Below are positions 45,401 through 56,649 of a stretch of DNA of 64,000 bases, piece by piece (the stretch's first letter is position 1; every line of letters begins with the position of its first letter). The notes below the pieces were generated by a model. It was not told the origin of the DNA and searched no databases. It saw nothing but the letters and a program-made list of their open reading frames with translations. Both the position numbers and the translations under genes were made by a program. The DNA is from Edaphochlamys debaryana (lineage: Eukaryota > Chlorophyta > Chlorophyceae > Chlamydomonadales), in assembly GCA_016858145.1 (NCBI GenBank), contig JAEHOE010000002.1, positions 3,596,001 to 3,660,000 on the forward strand, given 5' to 3'.

Positions 45401-46034
45401 TGCTGGCGGCCAGGCTGATTGCCGCTGTTCCAGCGTCCAAAGTCCGCGGCCTGCGCTTGGCCGTGCCTGGCCCCCGGTCGGTCCCCAGCCTCGTGCTTAT
45501 CCCGTCTGCCCCCGTCCACCGGCTCCGCACCTGGAAACTCCAGCAATGACGTGTGGGTTGGCGTTGGCGTGACTCAGCACCACCGGGGCAGGCGGCCGAT
45601 GCACGCCCCGCGCCGAGGGGCTGCCGTACGCCTTCCATGCCGCCATGTTTGTGGTGCTGGCCGAGGCAGGCCGCATGGCAGGCATGGTGCCCCACGGCGG
45701 GGCCTGGGCCGTGGTGGGGGATCTCCCACCGCCTCCACCCGAAGCCGCTTCTGCTGGCATCGGATCAGTCCCCAAGACATGGGACGCGACCTGGGTAGGG
45801 GGAGCGAGGTGACGTGGACGAGGGGGCAGGACTGGCAGGGGCGTGGGGGCCCAGGCAGCTGGTGGCAAAGGGTAAGCAGCCGGTACAGGTAGCGAATGGT
45901 GCTGGGCTCACCTGGAGGTTCCGCCGAATCGTGTGATACGTGTAGTCGCCATGCAGCAGTTTCGGCTTGTTGGCGTCGGACTGGTATGGTCGGGGGGTTG
46001 ATGGATCCCCGATGGCTGCTGGGCTTTGGGAGCT
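42461..46034 (-). CDS. Large, mostly disordered Ala/Ser/Gly/Glu-rich protein (5' end unresolved)
   Basis: Three phase-compatible exons: 46034-45912, 45790-45531 and 45281-42461, over 1060 residues, with an upstream exon missing. The N-terminal part has ordered-looking stretches: PKLLHGDYTYHTIRRNLQ, then VMFEHTLPTDPYGKYLWEEQ with ARKARASMVRHV, and WAYTRLGRTQIERLQSALKM. The rest is low complexity. It includes an Ala/Glu-rich coiled-coil-like region, a SRRGSLQGSLRGSQRGS-type repeat and a C-terminal run of RPTSARPTSGRPVSG units. I do not recognise a family. Ser/Arg-Pro-Ser-rich proteins of this look are common among algal cytoskeletal and ciliary-associated proteins, but that is only a style resemblance. 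The frame is supported by exon phase and by lack of stops over 940 codons. Confidence 0.6.
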
Positions 46035-47388
46035 CTGCGACAGGGGACACAGAGGAGGTGTGCTGTCAGATGGTTGCCATGGCTGCTGATGAAGGCTGCC
46101 AGGAATGTGAGGCACATGCATCCTGTCAGAGCTTCGTGGGCAGCGCGGCACAGCGGGCACCCGGCAGGGGGGGAGAGTCGCGGAGTCCCCCCGAGGATGG
46201 CTCCGCCCACGGGCCATCGTCGTCCTCTTCACCACCGCGCCAATATTTACCTTAAAACTTGCGCGCAGCTGGGCTGCGTGGAAATTGGACTTGGCAAGGG
46301 ATTCTCGGTCCGTCTTCTGGATAGTCGCCGCGTCTGCAAGTGACGATGGATACTATTCAGTTCAAACGATTGGAGTTGCAGGCTTGGGGAACGCCGCGTC
46401 CTCGGCGTACAGGATGCCGCGGCCCCGCCCGCCGAAAGCGGGACTTTAAACTCACTGCTGGCGACTACCAGTCCTTCCAGCAAAGCCCCATGGCTTCGGC
46501 GCTGGACGTCCACCATGGCAAAGCGGCGATGCCCTCGAAGGGATTACCAGGGGATTAAACGCATCGTGTAAGCCTTGAGCTGCTATACAGTGTGCTGAAT
46601 ACGATGTTGCGTTTGTCGTAAGCTTGAGGCTTGGGTTGCGGGAGCCAGACTTGTGGGTCGCTCGGCCCGTGGAATGGGGCATGCGTCGGGGCTTGGGGCC
46701 TCGGGCCGAAGGCACGAACCCCCACATTCGTCGTCATGCATCTCCCGTAATCGAAAGGCTTAGAGGGAAACTGGTGGGAAAGGAGGGGTCAGGGCGAGGA
46801 AGGCCGAGAGACGTGCCAGGCGCGGGCAGACGCGGGCATCCCGCGGGTACGCACGGCGCCCTCGCAGGCTTCGTGGCTGCCCAAGCCGAGGCAGCTTGGC
46901 AATGTGCTGTTGCACTGATTTGTGCCGAGTTCGGTCAGGATGCCGTCCAAGCGGTTGAAGGGCTGGTGCGGGGGTCGGCCGGGGCTGGTAGGGGACCGGG
47001 CGGGGCAGTGGCAAAACACACACCCGCGGTCCCGCTTATGTCAGTTTGTTCCGCGTTTGTGGCATACCCAATTAGAATTCACTAGGCACCCATAATCGTC
47101 TGTCAAAGCCGTATCCCGCACGGCCAGCGTCTCCGATTGACGTTCTTACAATCTTAGACCAAGCTTGCACACTACCAGCGGGTAACAACACCTGTCTTTC
47201 CTCAGAACGTGTAGCTTCTACCTGTAGAGCTGTTCAGGGGAGCTAGTAGGGTAGGAGCAGAACTAGCACTTCACATTCTGTTGTCGCGCACAGTCGCCGA
47301 CGTTGTTGAGCCTAACACTTTAGTCTTCACTAACGAGGACGCTTGGGCGCTATGACCGCCCGGTACGCGCCGAGGTCTGAGGGGAAAC
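46035..47388. other. Divergent intergenic region
   Basis: Upstream sequence of the minus-strand disordered-protein gene, including its missing first exon (a minus-strand ATG at 46516 is one candidate), and of the plus-strand gene starting near 47389. No other exon is supported. Confidence 0.4.
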
Positions 47389-50300
47389 ATGCTCAGGGCT
47401 ACCAGGTTGCATGACCAACAGCCGCGGGCACCAGACCGTTGCTACTTCGCCGTCCTGGAGGCGCGGTCGGCGGGGAGGTGCCGACTTGGGCTCACGGTCC
47501 TACCGGTGCCTGTCCCTTGCAGGGGGGCGTCCCTACGGCGGGGCGGCTCCGAGGGCAACCTCCAGCCGGCCGCCCTTGTGCTTGACCCACCAGGCACGCT
47601 AAAGACAAGGTGAGGGGAGCCCACCACACAGGTCTCTCTAACGAGCTGGCATTCCTGTATCCTCTGATACCGTGCCAGCGTTCGTGGCTCACACCGCCTC
47701 CAAACCGTCCCAACCACGCCACCCAGACGGGTCCGGCTTCACCGTTTCGCCCATACACACATGACACGCTCGCCCCCAAACCCCATCGCTCCCCTCCTGC
47801 AGCCCCAGCACGTATGTGGGGGCCCTGGTGCCGGACCGCAAGAAGTTCGCCAACGTGCTCACGGCGCAGGGCCTGCGCTGCCCGGCTCGCCAGCCGCGCT
47901 CGCCATGCACACCGCCGGGGTGGGTGGTGGCCGCACCTGGTGCCGAGGATCAGGCGCATGGGACTGGGCGGGAGGGAGGACGTGAAACGCGGAAGCATTC
48001 AGGGCCGGATGAGATCTGGAAGGCGCTTGTGGAGGCCATGTCATGCCATGTGTGAAGCGCCTCGCACCTCGGGTGCAGTGCCGTGCTGTCGCAGGGGTGC
48101 ATGGCATTGAATGACGACGAATCGGGTATCATTGTGCCCACACGAAAGGCCCCCATCCTTGCAACCCCACGCCGCAGAGCCACCATGGAGGCCCCCTGGC
48201 TGCCCTTCCAGCGAGTGCCGCTGCCACCCCAGCTCGTGTTTGAGACCTGGTGGAACGAGCGGCAGGGCGCAGAGCGGGTGAGGGAGCTTGGCAAGGTCCG
48301 GAATGGTCCGGGGCCCGAAGGAGGTTGGCGGTTGGGCTGTTTCTGGTGAGACCTGCGTGAGCTCACGGTTGCCGTAATCCTTCCCTGCGTGTCGTACCCT
48401 CCCCAGGCGCTGATGCACGTGACGTACGACACGGTAACACGAGAGTGCCTAGCGGGGTGAGACGGGTCCGCGAGCGGCAGGGCTGGTGCGGATGCTGGGT
48501 CTCGACCGAGCGCAGCGCCGGCCCGGTCCCTCCTGGACGCCCCAACCCTACACAATGCTGCTGCGCCGGCCCCCGTAACACTACCCCAGTACCTCGGTCT
48601 CCCATGTTTCCCCCCGATACCCCACCGCAAAACTTGCTTGAGGTCCCTCCCTTACCAAGCCCATCGCCCAATCCCTCAAATCCCGCAACCCTCCCCTCCC
48701 CTCCCCCCCCACCACCACCACCCCAGCACCAACGTGTCCCTGGCCATGACCGTCACCACCTCCGCGGGGGAGCCCATTGACGAGTACGACATGCACGTGG
48801 GGGCGGAGCTGGTCATCGCGGGGCGGAAGGTCACGCTGCGGAAGGTGGGGAGGCGCGAGGCGCGGGGCGGAGGGGGCTGCAGGGGCTTGAGCGGGAGGGG
48901 AGCAGGGGCTGGGAAGCTGGGGGCTGGCAGGCGGCGGCGGCGGATGCGGACGGGAGAGCGGAGCGGGACAGGAAGGGTGCAAGATGGTGGGAGCTGGAGC
49001 GGAGTACCCGGCTTGGAGGCAGGCGTCGAAGAGGCTTCTCACTTCCCCACGCCCTTCCCCTGGTTCATCTGCAGTGCGCAACACTCGCAACGCTGACGTG
49101 GCTTGACCAGCAGGTGAGGCCTTGAGCGCTGGGTGGAATCGGGATTCCCATCGCAACCACGCCAATCCTCTAGCCATCCACCTTCTCCGCGCCATCCCAC
49201 ACCCCGATGCTCTCCTACCTCTCCCCTCTCCCCCCTCGCCCCCGCCAGGCCCGCGCCATGCTGGTGGCCAAGTACCGCCTGGAGGAGGAGCTGTCCAAGT
49301 TCCGCCCCGTGGTGCCCGTACCGGCGCAGTACGAGGTAGCGCAACGGGCCGAGCGCTTCGACCTGCAGACGCACCAGCACCTGCCCAGCGGCGGCCGCCT
49401 GTGCCTGCGGGCGCTCTTCCACTGGGTCATGGGCCTGGCGGAGCAGCTGCGGCAACACAGGTGCGGGACTGCACATGCGCGGCCTATACGGGCAGCCTGT
49501 AACGTGGCTGGCACACGACACGGGTTCGAGCTTGCTAGACTACTGCCGCTGAAGCCTTGTGCACGGACGCCCAAACCCCGCCCCATCCGCCCACACGCCA
49601 CACCCCCCAGGGCCTCGCTGCCGCCGGTTCCGGACGCCATCGCGGGCCGAGTGTCGGGCGCCGTGGAGGCGCTGCCGGGCCCGCCCGACTGGTCGCCCGA
49701 GACCAAGCTGGACCGGCGCGTGTCCGAGGCGCTGCAGCGGCAGGCGGAGGTGGAGGCGGAGCGGGCGGCCTCGGCAGCGGTGGAGGACTGGCGGCAGGAT
49801 CTGCCCCAGGTGGGGTTGTAAACGGTGTGCTTCGCCCTGTTCCAACGAAGGGCTTTGGGCTTCAAAACCCACCGGTTTGACATCTCACCTGCCCCTCTAC
49901 CACCCTCCGCCCAAGCCCAACCCCAACCGTATAGCCGGCGTCTGTCGCTGCGGTACACTCAGCCCTTGCCAAGCGCTTGCCCCGATGCCACCCCACCCCA
50001 CGCCCCTCCCGCAGTGGCTCAACTCCATACCACTGGCCGCGTCCTGCGTCACCTCCTACTCCAAGACGGCCGCGGCGCAAGAGGCGGTGGAGGCAGCCAA
50101 GGCCGCAGCACAGCGCGAGAAGGAGCGGTCCGGGACGCGAGGGCACGGCGGCGGGGGCCGGGGCCCGCTCGGCCTGTCGCTTGCCTTCAACGCCTCCGTG
50201 GTCTCCCGGCTGGGCGGCACGCTAGGGGGCATGTCCCGGGCAAGCAGCATGGCCCTGCTGTCCAGTCGCTCGCCCGGCCCGGGCGGTGCGACGGCTCGAA

Positions 50301-50389
50301 ACATGTTCGCCGCTGGCCCGGCCCCCGGGGGCGCCGGGGGTTTGGGCGGGGGTATGACGGGGCGCTCCTCCTCGCGTCGAGCGCTCTGA
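47389..50389 (+). CDS. Unrecognised nine-exon protein
   Basis: Exons: 47389-47609, 47803 to about 47920, 48095-48277, 48407-48456, 48727-48844, 49075-49113, 49249-49460, 49611-49809 and 50015-50389. All join in phase; the end of exon 2 is uncertain (a GTGGTG donor after CCGGGGTGG would keep the frame). I do not recognise the family. The core has conserved-looking, ordered sequence: TYVGALVPDRKKFANVLTAQ, ESGIIVPTRKAPILATP, LVFETWWNERQ, EYDMHVGAELVIAGRKVTLR, AMLVAKYRLEEELSKFRPVV and LCLRALFHWVMGLAEQL. A Glu/Arg/Ala coiled-coil-like part (LQRQAEVEAERAASAAVEDW) and a Gly/Ser/Arg-rich tail follow. No signal peptide or membrane segment is seen. The ATG at 47389 is in frame with exon 1, but an intron inside this first exon is possible. 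Confidence 0.6.
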
Positions 50390-51533
50390 GCGGCTAGGGG
50401 TGTGGGGGGTCCTTTAGGGCTGGTATTTGCCAGGGATTGGAGCGAGTGGGGCAGAGGGGGCAGGGCATGGTGGGGAAACGGAGGATGTTGGGCTGACGAG
50501 GTGGATGGAAAGCGGGGTCGCAGGATGCTTCCGAGAGCGAGGTGTGCGAGCAGAATTTGGCTGTACCTGGTGGATTGATGGGTGACTGGGTGGATGCTGT
50601 GGGTGCTGTGTGGCCTACGCTTCTGACGACACGAGACTGACGAGAGAATCGTCGGCGTGAGCTGACGGTGCTGTACTGGGGGGGTTCACTGTTGTCTGTG
50701 TGGCCATTCAGCTTGTGCGTGGGGGAGACACGAGTCCTCGCAGGACGCTGGGTGAGAAGCTGCTCTAGCTGAGGGGGGCCGCAGGGTGGCCTTCGAGCGC
50801 ATCCTATTAGGTGGAGGACGGACGCGGGCTGTTGCATTTTGCATGACGTGCGCGTGGTGAGGCGCTGAGGCCGCTTGTGCTGTTAGGGGCTAGGCTGGAA
50901 AGGGTAGACGCACTAGGGCTTTAGGCAGGAAATCAGGAATAGATGTGCGCAAATGTGCAAGCTGACTGGCCGGATAAAGCAATTGAGACGGTACAAGCAC
51001 GGCCTAGGCACCAGGACCTGGCTGAAGAGGATTCCCAGCATGACTCTGTTTGTAAGAAGGTGGCTGATGCAGCCCAGACACGCACAGGTTGGCCACGGTG
51101 GGGCCAGGGGCTGGCGCATGCTGGAACTGCCCTGGCGTGGATGGCGGTACAGGTGGTACAGCAGGGTACCGGCCTGTACAGGCGCCCCCAAGACCGGGCC
51201 CTTTGGGGCCCAGAAGCCAGCACCCCAAGCATCTGATGCGAAGCCAGCGGCTCGTGCGCGTGCTTGACGCGTGACAAGCTGCTCATCTTGATATGGCCGG
51301 GCCGTCCGGTCAGGTCCGGCACCCCCAATGGCCCTTGGTGCGGTCTGCACCCCCCCCCGTTGCAATCCAGCGCCTTCTCGCTGCTTCTCGAGACAGATAT
51401 GAATTCAGACCTACACCCGCGTGACGCTTGAGCGCGTTCAAGCCCTCGATGGTCGCGCGGTTGCGACACATGCTCGAAACTCGGTAGAGCCACAAGTCCA
51501 CACATGACGCGTGCGATATATGTAGGGCATGTA
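50390..51533. other. Intergenic, no gene seen
   Basis: This follows the unrecognised gene and precedes the vasohibin gene. It should hold a 3' UTR and the promoter/5' UTR of the latter. A TGTAA occurs near 51050, about 660 bases past the stop. No exon is supported. Confidence 0.45.
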
Positions 51534-51563
51534 CTAGATTTGAGCTAGGTCCCTCAAATCTAG
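51534..51563 (+). promoter_or_regulatory. Perfect 11-bp inverted repeat just upstream of the vasohibin ATG
   Basis: CTAGATTTGAG (51534-51544) and CTCAAATCTAG (51553-51563) are exact reverse complements separated by 8 bases, ending 16 bases before the ATG. If transcribed, it could form a stable hairpin in the 5' leader. AGGTCC/GGACCT offers an alternative pairing. Confidence 0.6.
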
Positions 51564-51579
51564 GACCTATGCGCGCTCC

Positions 51580-54500
51580 ATGGCCCCGTTGTTGAGCGCC
51601 GCGGCCTCGCGCCTGCAGCGGCTGATGCATGACTTGCCTCTGCCAGACGACAGAGCGAAAGAAGCGGTAAGGCCGGGCTCGTCCGACTGCTCCAAGTGCC
51701 AGCCCGGGCGCCCCGCGTGTCGAGGAGGTGGCTCCCCGTGCTTCCGCCCGTTGGCGCATCAGCACGGCTGCACAGCGCAGAAGAATCCCACCGCTACCAT
51801 GGCTCCTTAGCATAAACGCCATGTTGAATATTACCTGCAACCCTCGCAGGCGGAGCTCATTAAGCAGTGCAGTGAGGCGGAGCTGGCCGGACTGGGGCTG
51901 GGTCCACCGCCGCGGCCCGTGCTGCCCCGCGGCCTCAAGGAGGATGTGGCCTCGGGGGTTGGGGGGGTGGGCAAGGGCTCCGGACTCAGCCCACAGCAGC
52001 GACTCACGGCCGTACAGGTGAGCAGGGAGGGATGCACAGCTGCTCACGGGCAATGGCGTGCCTGACCTGCGGTTGCAGGCTCGAATAGCCTTTCTTTACT
52101 CACCAAAGACGCACATGATGGCGCAAGCCCGGCGTCAGTCTATTTCTATTTCTCACCAACGACGCAACCTGCCGTGCCCTCCCCGCATTCCGTACGGCTT
52201 TGACTCTGTCGTACAGTCAGTGATAAACTCCCTGCAATACAATCACACGGTGAGCCAAAATTTCCGCCTTCCGCCCCGGTCCTGCACCACCTCGGAGCCT
52301 CACTCGGAGCCCAAAATTGCAATCGACAGCCCACGACACGCCTCCCAAAACCCTTCTGCTGGCCACGCATCACGCCTGCATCACGCACTGCATCCGGCCT
52401 CCACCGCCCGCGTACGCCTGCTCACTTGGAGCCCGAGCCCTCGCTGCCCGAGCCCTCCGAGCCGGAGCCGCCCGAGCCCTCCGCCACCACGGGTTCCGCC
52501 GGCGGCGGGGCGGCAGCCGCCTCGGCAGCGCGACGGCGCTTCCGCGCCCCCGTACGCGCGCACAGCGTCACGCGCTTCACCTTTCCGCCGAACCGGGCCG
52601 AACCGGGCGCCTCAGTGGTGGTGCAGCCAGCGTAGCCGCCGGCGGGCACCCCTTACGCCTCATAACTCTTCGCGCCCCAGGGTTCCCCACGAACCCCTTT
52701 GTTTTCCCCTTTTTGCTATGCAACTCCTCTGCAAACCCCAGGCCGGCTACTACTACAATGTGTCCAAGTCGCGCCCCTTCTCCCGCATCATGGAGACAGC
52801 GCGGGAGGCGCTGCGGGCGGCACTGCCCATCAAGTGCCTCGAGGTGGGGCGGGAGCGGGGCGGGTGTGGGGCGAATGAAGCTGGAATGGGCCTGGGAGGG
52901 GGTAACGGTGGCTGAGAGCATCTGCGTCCAGCTGTCAACAGGTCGCCTACGAGTACTCATTCCGATACGTGGGTAGCGCTGCTGATTGTGTGCCGGCTTA
53001 GTTCCTTTGCCCCGATCGGCCGTGGCCCTTTCAGGCGGTGTTCCTGGGTGCGCTGCTGACCGCTGGGTGGTCGGACCTGGACCGTCTGCCGCTGGCCTTC
53101 AAGAGCTCCGTGGGGGGGCAGACGTACAGGCAAGGCGCGGGGCGGGGCTGTGTATGGAAGGGGGGAAACATTAGCACGTTGGTGTTGGAGAGGTTGGGGG
53201 CAAGCCAACTGCGGAGCCGCTCATCGCAAGACCAGGTGCAGCACGCACTGGACTGCGAGCTGTCTCTCCCAGGCCCGCCCGCACGTCCCGGTACCGGTAA
53301 CAGCCCTCCGCCTCGAAGGAGTGCAGCCAAACCTTACCGTCCTTGCACCCTCTCAACCCCTCCTCCCCCGCACATCCGCCAGGCACATCGTGTTGGTGGT
53401 GTACCACGCCCCCTCCCGCAAGTGGGGCACGCTGGGGCTGAGCCGGCGGCCTGAGCTGATGAACAAGGACCTGGCCTTCGACAGCCTGGCGGGTAGGGGG
53501 TGGGGTGAGGGGCGATGTGGAGAAGGGGTTGTGGACGAGGGTTTGGGGGGGTGGAGGAGCAGGCCGGGGCGCGGCATGTTCAGGGCGGGACGGGGAGCAG
53601 CATACTAGAAGGGAGTTGACGCGACCTCCGTGCCCCCCCCCCCTCCACGTCCGGGTCCCACATGACACTTTGCCTCCGCCCAACCCGCCCCGCACCCCCA
53701 GACCTGGTGACGGACTTCAAGGCCTCCTACGAGCGCTGGTGGCACACCCTCGTGCGGGTGGGGCGGGGCGGGGCGCTGGCTCATCTGGAATCTGGGAATG
53801 CACTTTACGAGAGCGACCATGCAAGCAGTCAGAGCCTCATTGGGAAGGGGTCGGAAAGAGCCCAGCGCGGTAGCAGAGCGATACCCGCGGTAGCTGCTCC
53901 CGTGACTGGGCTTTCGCTTCACACCAGTACCGGCCTCATCGCCCAGGTGTACGTGGGGCTGCCCCTGGAGCACGACCCCTACTATTCGGGACCCGTGTGC
54001 TGGCGCTACCTCACCCTGTCGCTCAGCGGCCGGAAGAGCTGGGCGGCGCACCGGGGGTCGCTGGACGCCTTCGCGGGTGGGTGGGTGGCCCTGGCAAAGA
54101 AGCTAAAGTCGGTGCAGCTGGGGGCGTGTGGTCGTGCGGGATTCCTCGCTCTTGAGAACAGCTCGAGTGCGCCAAGGCGTCAGTGATTGCCGCGTCCTCC
54201 GTACCGTAGTCCACGCACACAGCTGTGACTCCTCATGCTGCGGACCTGTGTCATGCAGCCCCGCTCCGCAAGCCCCCGGCCCCCAGCCCACCCACCACGC
54301 ACCCACCCTCCACCCCACGACCTCTTCATCCCCTCCACCCCCTCCACCCCCTCCACCCCCTCCACCCCCTCCACCCCCTCCACCCCCTCCACCCCCTCCA
54401 CCCCCTCCACCCCCTCCACCCCCTCCACCCCCTCCACCCCCTCCACCCCCTCCACCCCCTCCACCCCCTCCTCCCCACCCGCAGGCCAGGCCCGGCGCCT

Positions 54501-55935
54501 GGCCTCCAAGTTCCGGGCGCTGGGCGCCAAGCCGGCCAACGAGGCCTCGCTGGGGGGCGGGGAGGGCGGCGGCGGGGGAGCGGTGGCGGCGGGACCCGGC
54601 GGCGCGGCGGCGGCCAGCTCAGCGCCAGCGCCCAGGTGCGCCGCACAAGGGCTTGGGGTCGGGTCGCTTCTCTCTTTTCATGGTTTGGTGCAGAGGCGTT
54701 CTGTGCGCAGTTCCGCTAGGTGGGTTGGATCTTGGATGTGGCCCTTCCCTGGCATTCCTGTTGAACCCCGTGTTCGGTTTCCGCTGCGCAGGTGCGCCAA
54801 GTCCGTGTCACCCGGCCGGCGGCGGCCCAACCGCCAGCCGCCGCCGCCCCTGCCCCCGCCGCCCGCGCGCCGCCCCATCACGCCCAACCGCACACCCGCC
54901 CCCGCCCGGGCCCGTGACGAACCCCGCACGCCACCGCCCGGGGGGTCCTCCGGCACGGGCGGCGACGGGACCGCTGCCGCCGGCGCGCCGCCTCCCGGCA
55001 GCGCCGGCGGCAGCGCAGCTGCAGGCGATGCGGATGCGGATGCGAGGCCGCACGCAGCACACAGCACGCCGCACGCCTCGCCGGGCGACGGCGCCGCCTC
55101 GGCAAGCCACGGCCGGTCGCCAGCCCTCGGCACCGGCACCGGCAGCGCAGGCGGGGCAGGCGCCGCCCACGCTTCCGCATCCCCTGGCAGCACCGCCACC
55201 GCCTCCCCGTCCTCCCCTTCCCGGTTCACCAACCGCGCCCAGGCGACAGGCTCGTCCCCCGGCAAGCCGAGGCCGTCCGAACCGCCGCGCCTGCGCGTGC
55301 CCCCGGGGCCCAGCACCGCCGCATCCGCCGCGGCCCAGGCCACTTCGCCCTACGTCTCGCACAACCCCGGGCGCAGAAAGGGCCGCAAGGCCGGCGGCGA
55401 GCGCCGGCCCCGGCGGTCCTCTGACCCGGGCGGCGGCGCCGCCATAGCCGCCGCGCTTGCAGGGCGGGGCGGGGCGGGTGGGGGTGCGGGGGCAGGAGCG
55501 GGGGCGGGGGCGGGTGGTGCCGGCAGGGTCGCCACCAAGCTATTGCGGCAGCAGGTGAAGGCGGAGGAGCGTAGGGGCGGCCGAGCAGGAGCGGGAGTAG
55601 GGGGTGGGGCGGCGGGTGCTATGACTCATGGCAAGGCAGGGGCTGGGGCAGCGGCAGGAGCTGCAGGGTCTGGAGGTGAGGTTGGGGTTGGGGTTGGGGT
55701 TGAGGTCGGGGCAGAGGGGCTGGGGGAGCGGGGCGGAGCGGGGCCGGAGCGGGTGCATGGCGGCAGGGGCGGGGGGCAGGTGGGTGGGGCGGAGGCGGGG
55801 GCGGAAGGTGGCGAGGGACAGGCGGGGGGAATCGGGGCGGTCGGGGAAGACGAGGAGGCGGACGATGAGGAGAGCGACAGTGAGGAGGAGGAGGAGGACG
55901 AGTATCTGAGCGACGGCTGCAGTGACGACGGGTAA
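51580..55935 (+). CDS. VASH: Vasohibin-type tubulinyl-Tyr carboxypeptidase
   Basis: Ten exons in phase: 51580-51666, 51850-52017, 52217-52249, 52742-52843, 53035-53129, 53383-53492, 53702-53757, 53947-54076, 54485-54635 and 54792-55935; 691 residues. Residues ~86-240 follow animal vasohibins closely: SLQYNHT, KSRPFSRIM, ALPIKCLEAVFLG, RHIVLVV, GTLGLSRRPELMNK, VTDFKASYERWWH and LEHDPYYSG. The catalytic Cys (~128), His (~163) and Ser (~182) are all present. The Cys-His spacing is 35, as in human VASH1. The enzyme removes the C-terminal Tyr of alpha-tubulin, so it probably acts on ciliary or cytoplasmic microtubules. The C-terminal ~390 residues are disordered: Pro/Ser-rich, then basic, then ending in an acidic stretch (EEEEDEYLSDG). 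Intron 5 uses a GC donor (GCAAGG). Animal vasohibins need the small partner SVBP, which is not seen here. Confidence 0.9.
54331..54471 (+). repeat. 9-bp minisatellite in vasohibin intron 8
   Basis: About 15 near-perfect copies of CTCCACCCC fill the pyrimidine tract just before the acceptor at 54484. Open frames through it (Pro-Ser-Thr or Gly-Val-Glu runs) are artefacts of the repeat, because the flanking exons join in phase across it. Confidence 0.9.
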
Positions 55936-56649
55936 TGATGCGTGGCCACAGTGGGGCCATGAGCGTTGGGCAGGTTTGAGGGGACGCGGACTGCGGGAGC
56001 GGGTGGGCTGTAGGCATTGTAGACAAGGCGAGGATGGCGTCCGGGATGCGTCCTCAATAACCAGGCAGCGTAGCTCAAAGTGCGCGTGGTGTGCAGGCAG
56101 AATAGCTGATGGAGGGAAGCTGGCCACATGTCGGGCCCCGTAGGAAAGGACAGACGCCGCAGGAGTTAGGCGCGGTGAAGGCACTGTGACCGATCATATG
56201 TATACCGTTGACGGGGCTCTGCCATGCCCTGCACGCCCGGAGACATGCCACACGACCGGTGCCCTCTTTCTCCATCCGCTTTCACCACGCTCCAGACTTC
56301 ACGCCATGCCGCCCGTGTACTCGAAGCCGTAGCACCCTTTAGATGCGGCGGAGGGCCTGGCCCCCACACCCCGCACCAGGCCCTTACCACGACTCCCCAA
56401 GAGATGAACCCTGAGCGCACTGGCCTCACCAACTACTTCAGCCTGTCGCCGCTAGCCTCTAGTGATACACGTGCTTAGCGTTGGAGCCCCTCCGCCTCAC
56501 AGCACAATGGCCAAGTTAATGCCTTGTGCCCGCCTGCGCTAGTCTCTGATGGCCTTATCAATGTCCCATCACCCCATGCGCAGTGGCATACCATGCGTTG
56601 CCCGATCGCCCCCCCGTGCCCCTTGCCCCATAACCGCATGCCCATGCCT
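55936..56649. other. Convergent intergenic region
   Basis: This separates the 3' ends of the vasohibin gene (plus) and the MED11-like gene (minus). No exon is supported and no TGTAA was found. Confidence 0.5.

Noticed and set aside
43078..45546. 822-codon minus-strand frame overlapping the disordered-protein gene
   Set aside because: Alternative frame of the same exon. The other frame joins upstream exons in phase and has more plausible sequence, so this one was taken as a shadow.
54128..55447. Open frames running through the poly-Pro / Pro-Ser-Thr stretch at 54300-54480
   Set aside because: The stretch is an intronic minisatellite. Vasohibin exons 8 and 9 join in phase across it.
55676..55712. 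Telomere-like GGTTGGGG repeats
   Set aside because: They lie within the vasohibin C-terminal coding exon and encode a Gly-Val run; not a telomere or interstitial telomere tract.
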